Of a stretch of 64,000 nt of DNA, positions 60,783-64,000 are shown piece after piece. Origin of the DNA: Desulfobulbaceae bacterium BRH_c16a (GTDB lineage Bacteria; Desulfobacterota; Desulfobulbia; Desulfobulbales; Desulfocapsaceae); contig LADS01000031.1 in assembly GCA_000961725.1 (NCBI GenBank), forward strand, positions 1 to 64,000, written 5' to 3'. The notes under the pieces were generated by a model, which worked only from the letters and a program-made list of their open reading frames with translations, did not search any database and was not told where the DNA came from. How positions within the stretch are numbered: position 1 is the first letter of the stretch; each line of letters opens with the position of its first letter. A program made the translations under genes and the position numbers.

Positions 60783-63287
60783 TCAGGCCGGGGCCGATGT
60801 CGGCGATACACGTCCATTACTGCGGTTTTTCTCTGCGTCCCTTTTATTCTTGCTGTTTTGCATGTACCAGACCAGAGCGACCATCACCACACCGATGCCA
60901 TCCGTGAGAAATGTCGGCCAGTAAAGAAGAAGGGTTGCCGGCGCCAGCAGCAGCCACTCCATTACCGACGTCCGGCGGATCCAGTAGCCCATCGTCAACC
61001 CGGAAAAGGCTATCGTGCCCAGAAACGCCGAGAAGAACGAAGAAAAAATCCGGAAGGGGGTTGGTACGATTTCCGACCGGACAAGGGTGTCACCCGGGCT
61101 GATCATCATTCCCGGAGAGGCGTAAACCTGTACCACTTTTGCCTCCCTCGAGGCTTTAATCTCTTCGACATTGTCACCCATCTGCACCAGGGCAAGCACA
61201 TCCCCCGAACGATATTCGTCACCCTCCTTGACCTTGATCTGGAGGACGGTGGCAAAAGGCGACTCGACCTCCGGCATCGCAACCTCCACTATTTTGCCCT
61301 GGAACAGGATGGACGGGGTAAAGGCGAAGAGCAGCGGCATGACATAGAGCAGTTTGGCGAACTTGAAGGAAGTCCAGCCGGTCTTCCATGGATCGGAACC
61401 GGCAATGGCGGCCCCTGCATAGGCTGCGACACAGACCGGCGGGGTGATATTGGAGTCCTGGCTGAGCCAGTAGACAATCTGGTGCGCGACAATGGGGGCG
61501 ACGCCGAAGACTCCGAGAGCGGGCACCGCCAGTACCGCCACGATAAGATAGGAGGCGGTCACCGGCACTCCCATGCCGAGGACCAGGGAGGCCAGGGCAA
61601 TTAAAATGATCGCCAGCAGCAGGCTGTTGCCGGCCAAACCAATGATCAGATCGGAGAACTTCAGCCCCATGCCGGTGAGGGAAATGACCCCGACAATCAC
61701 CCCGATCACGCCCACCGTCGCTCCGATGAGCAGGGTATTGCGGGCTCCGGTCAGAGTTGCTTCCCAGATCTCCTTCGGCCCCATCCGGGTTTCCTTTTTT
61801 ATCCAACTGACCACGATGCAGGAAATGGTCGCCCAGAAGGCGGCAAATCCCGGTGAACGTCCGACGAGCATCAGGATGGTGATGATGATCAGCGGCAAGG
61901 CGAAATACCAGCCGGTCCTCAGCACCTCCTGCCAACGCGGGAACTCATCGTCGAGGATACCGACAATGTTGAGTTTCTTCGCCTCGAAATGGATCATGCA
62001 GAAGACCGAAAAAAAATAGAGCAGGGCCGGACCAACCGAGATCAGCATGATGTAGGAATAGGGCAGACCGGTCAACTCGGCCATCAGAAAGCCACCGGCA
62101 CCCATGACCGGAGGGAGAAACATTCCTCCAATCGAGGCGGCCGGTTCTATCGCCCCTGCGACATGGGGTCGAAATCCGGCCCGTTTCATGAGCGGGATGG
62201 TAAAAGCTCCGGTGGAGACAGTGTTGGCGATGGCACTCCCGGAGACCGATCCGAACAGCGCGGAGGCAATAACCGCCACCTTGGCCGGCCCGCCGGTGCT
62301 GCGCCCGGCAAGAGCCAGAGGCAGATCGATGAAAAAGCGGCCGGCCCCGGATTTCTGCAGGAAAGCGCCAAAAAAAATAAACAGGATGACATAGGTGGCG
62401 AGGACGTTGGCCATTACCCCGAAAACCCCATTGGTTGTCAGGAAAAGGGCATTGCAGATTCGCTCGAAAGAAAACCCGCGATGGGCCAGCAGGTCCGGAA
62501 GTACAGGTCCGAAATAGGCAAATGCCACCATCAGGGCACCGATGATTGTCATGGACCAGCCAAGCACCCGTCGGCAGACCTCAAAAGAAATCAGGATGCC
62601 GGTGATACTGATCAGCGAATCCAGCTCGTTTTCCGCTCCGGCCCGCCAGTTGAGAGCCTCGAACTGACTGAGCCAGTAATAGACCACCCCCGCCGCCGTC
62701 AGGGCAAAGAAGACATCGGAGACAGTGGGAGAATTCTTCCAGCGCCTGATACAGATTCCATCGACAAAAAAGAGCACTGCGGCAAGGATGCCGGTGACTG
62801 CAAACAGCGGCCAGACAGTTGCCGCCCGAGCCAGGCCGGCTGCAGGTCCTTCCGTCCTGAAACTGTCGGCCAGCTCCATGATCAGCCGATAATAGACGAT
62901 ATGGTCGCTGTAAAAAAAGAGAATGGCGACAAAACTTACAAGAACAAAAGACAGCAGCAGACTGAGGGCGAAGCGGACGGGTGAGGTACCTGCCGGATAG
63001 AGGAGAAAAACCAGAACGTACGTGATAAAGACATAAATGCCGAGATGATACTGGGTCCCCACAGAAGCAATGCCGGCCGCATAAAAGTAAAACAACACCA
63101 TGCCGATGCTCAGCAGGGCGATAAACAGCTTCCAGAAACCGGTGGGTCGGCGAAAGGACTTGGCATCCTTTTCCATCAGCTTCTTCAGCTGCTTTTTCTC
63201 GTCAATTTTGAGGTCGGCAAAATCCTTGTCAAGGTCTTCTGACATCGTCTGCTCCGTCTTAATGTGGAAAGGGAAAAAATCCCTCAT
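60783..63287 (-). CDS. TRAP transporter fused permease (4TM/12TM) with embedded lipoyl-like domain
   Basis: 834 residues. DctQ-like N-terminal helices and a DctM-like core are fused, as in TAXI-type TRAP systems: FFGAFLQKSGAGRFFIDLPL, GSVSGSAIANTVSTGAFTIP, IEPAASIGGMFLPPVMGAGG and SQDSNITPPVCVAAYAGAAI. Residues ~664-739 are a lipoyl/biotinyl-like beta-barrel: VAMPEVESPFATVLQIKVKE, GDEYRSGDVLALVQM, then SPGMMISPGDTLVRSE. The usual modified Lys turn is replaced by MGDNVEEIK. Two further helices and a basic tail follow. Lies downstream of a TAXI receptor gene on the same strand. Confidence 0.88.
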   Translation of the reverse strand: MRDFFPFHIKTEQTMSEDLDKDFADLKIDEKKQLKKLMEKDAKSFRRPTGFWKLFIALLSIGMVLFYFYAAGIASVGTQYHLGIYVFITYVLVFLLYPAGTSPVRFALSLLLSFVLVSFVAILFFYSDHIVYYRLIMELADSFRTEGPAAGLARAATVWPLFAVTGILAAVLFFVDGICIRRWKNSPTVSDVFFALTAAGVVYYWLSQFEALNWRAGAENELDSLISITGILISFEVCRRVLGWSMTIIGALMVAFAYFGPVLPDLLAHRGFSFERICNALFLTTNGVFGVMANVLATYVILFIFFGAFLQKSGAGRFFIDLPLALAGRSTGGPAKVAVIASALFGSVSGSAIANTVSTGAFTIPLMKRAGFRPHVAGAIEPAASIGGMFLPPVMGAGGFLMAELTGLPYSYIMLISVGPALLYFFSVFCMIHFEAKKLNIVGILDDEFPRWQEVLRTGWYFALPLIIITILMLVGRSPGFAAFWATISCIVVSWIKKETRMGPKEIWEATLTGARNTLLIGATVGVIGVIVGVISLTGMGLKFSDLIIGLAGNSLLLAIILIALASLVLGMGVPVTASYLIVAVLAVPALGVFGVAPIVAHQIVYWLSQDSNITPPVCVAAYAGAAIAGSDPWKTGWTSFKFAKLLYVMPLLFAFTPSILFQGKIVEVAMPEVESPFATVLQIKVKEGDEYRSGDVLALVQMGDNVEEIKASREAKVVQVYASPGMMISPGDTLVRSEIVPTPFRIFSSFFSAFLGTIAFSGLTMGYWIRRTSVMEWLLLAPATLLLYWPTFLTDGIGVVMVALVWYMQNSKNKRDAEKNRSNGRVSPTSAPA

Positions 63288-63342
63288 GACTGGAGCGGCG
63301 TCGCTGGCCCAGCTCCAGTCTGTTACGGCGATACAGTCTGGT

Positions 63343-64000
63343 CTACTTGATTTTCTGGTCCTCGGTCAATGTCAGGCCATGACCGGTCCAGTATTTCTCG
63401 GCACCCTTATGCACCGGGGTGACGATTCCGCGCAGGCCGTCGGGGACCGTCATAGACTTGGCGGTACTGGTGACACTGACCATGAAGGCCAGGCCTTCCT
63501 CGGAATAGATACTCTCGAGTAAGCGGAAGACATGATCTTCACTCACATGTTTGCCGGCCACCAGAATGGCGGAATCCTGAATGGTAGCAACGTCCTTCTC
63601 GACACCCTGATAGGTCCCACCGGGGATTGTCACCTCGGTGTAGTAGGGATTGTCGGTAAAAAAACCTGATTCCTTGCCCACTTCGACCAGGTCGAGGATC
63701 TTGATTTTATTGCTGGCGGCCGCCTGAATAACCGAAGAATTCGGGTAACCGGCAAAAACCCACATGGCATCGATCAGGCGATCACCCAGGGCGGAAGCAC
63801 CCTGGCTGTAGCCGATGAACTCCGGAGTAAACTTGTCCCACAATCCGGCAGAAGTAAAATAACGCTGGGCGGACGCCGCAGCTCCCGAGCCTGCCGGACC
63901 GACCGCAACGCGCTTTCCGGCCAGATCCTTGACACTGTCGATGCCGCTGCCATCAAGTACCAGCAGGTGGGCCGGGGCGCCATAGAGATACGAAAGCGAA
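63343..64000 (-). CDS. TAXI-family TRAP solute receptor (5' end outside window)
   Basis: Open to the window edge; about 218 residues of the C-terminal part are seen. LAGKRVAVGPAGSGAAASAQ (the TAXI hinge motif), then IDAMWVFAGYPNSSVIQAAA and YYTEVTIPGGTYQGVEKDVA are characteristic of TAXI receptors, often used for glutamate/glutamine or other solutes. It probably forms a two-gene unit with the fused permease, 55 bases downstream on the minus strand. The signal peptide is not in view. Confidence 0.88.
   Translation of the reverse strand, partial: SLSYLYGAPAHLLVLDGSGIDSVKDLAGKRVAVGPAGSGAAASAQRYFTSAGLWDKFTPEFIGYSQGASALGDRLIDAMWVFAGYPNSSVIQAAASNKIKILDLVEVGKESGFFTDNPYYTEVTIPGGTYQGVEKDVATIQDSAILVAGKHVSEDHVFRLLESIYSEEGLAFMVSVTSTAKSMTVPDGLRGIVTPVHKGAEKYWTGHGLTLTEDQKIK

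Noticed and set aside
61071-61298. Functional biotin or lipoate attachment site in the TRAP permease
   Set aside because: The hairpin where the modified Lys should stand reads MGDNVEEIK with no Met-Lys-Met or Asp-Lys turn, so only a structural lipoyl-like fold is proposed.
61989-62984. 331-codon plus-strand frame opposite the TRAP permease
   Set aside because: Gly/Asp/Arg-rich antisense of transmembrane helices; no domain.
1-64000. CRISPR array
   Set aside because: No series of evenly spaced identical 25-40 bp repeats was seen; the tandem repeats found are only 10 bases long with three copies.

Overview
The window looks like a piece of a chromosome from a Desulfobacterota bacterium, probably Desulfobulbales-like. 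That is an inference from the argB-argD-argF-argG-argH / dapF-dapA-dapB / lptA-lptB-rpoN layout and the abundance of TRAP transporters; no rRNA is present to confirm it. Most of it is moderately GC-rich. Two stretches are clearly more AT-rich: about 0.47-2.0 kb (TIR gene and repressor) and 12.1-15.4 kb (a large cargo gene).

Region 1 (1-37.6 kb) is a siphovirus-type prophage with lambda-like head and tail-tube gene order. From the left it holds the 3' end of an insertion sequence, a TIR-domain gene cut off near that sequence, a cI-like repressor facing a Cro-like gene across a palindromic operator, small early regulators, a replication module (SF3 helicase plus TOPRIM primase), a RelE-type toxin-antitoxin pair, a SLOG protein, and terminase genes (Nu1/A-like). 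A 2.9-kb reverse-oriented cargo gene (predicted beta-helix plus channel-like C-terminus) interrupts the usual A-W junction. The late genes then follow lambda order: W, B, C with nested Nu3, D, E, FII, Z, U, V, G/G-T, H. After these come non-lambda tail-tip genes, a lambda R-type endolysin, a strong terminator, and a tyrosine integrase next to tRNA-Leu(CAA). The tRNA-proximal attachment site should lie at 37.4-37.7 kb. The opposite one is not visible and presumably lies beyond the IS on the left.

Region 2 (37.6-50.5 kb, mostly minus strand) is core metabolism: tRNA-Leu, pgsA, a lytic transglycosylase, a TalC-type transaldolase, a small YHS/TRASH-like membrane protein, folK, dapB, dapA, dapF, a fibronectin-III lipoprotein, argH, argG, argF, a 400-base structured intergenic stretch, argD and argB. 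Together they cover the diaminopimelate/lysine branch and most of arginine synthesis.

Region 3 (50.7-64 kb) starts with lptA-lptB-rpoN and a WYL regulator (LPS export and sigma-54), followed by an unusual acidic lipoprotein. A four-gene TRAP uptake system with a TatT-like lipoprotein comes next, then a secreted transglutaminase-like protein. Convergent to these is a second TRAP system of TAXI type. Its fused permease carries a predicted lipoyl/biotinyl-like domain between its late membrane segments.

The strongest leads are the reverse-strand beta-helix/channel cargo gene, the TRAP permease with an embedded lipoyl-like fold, a 34-bp palindromic element shared by the late-gene leader and the integrase upstream region, a canonical -1 slippery site in the tail-chaperone gene, the interrupted TIR gene, and tandem GGA-loop hairpins between argF and argD.
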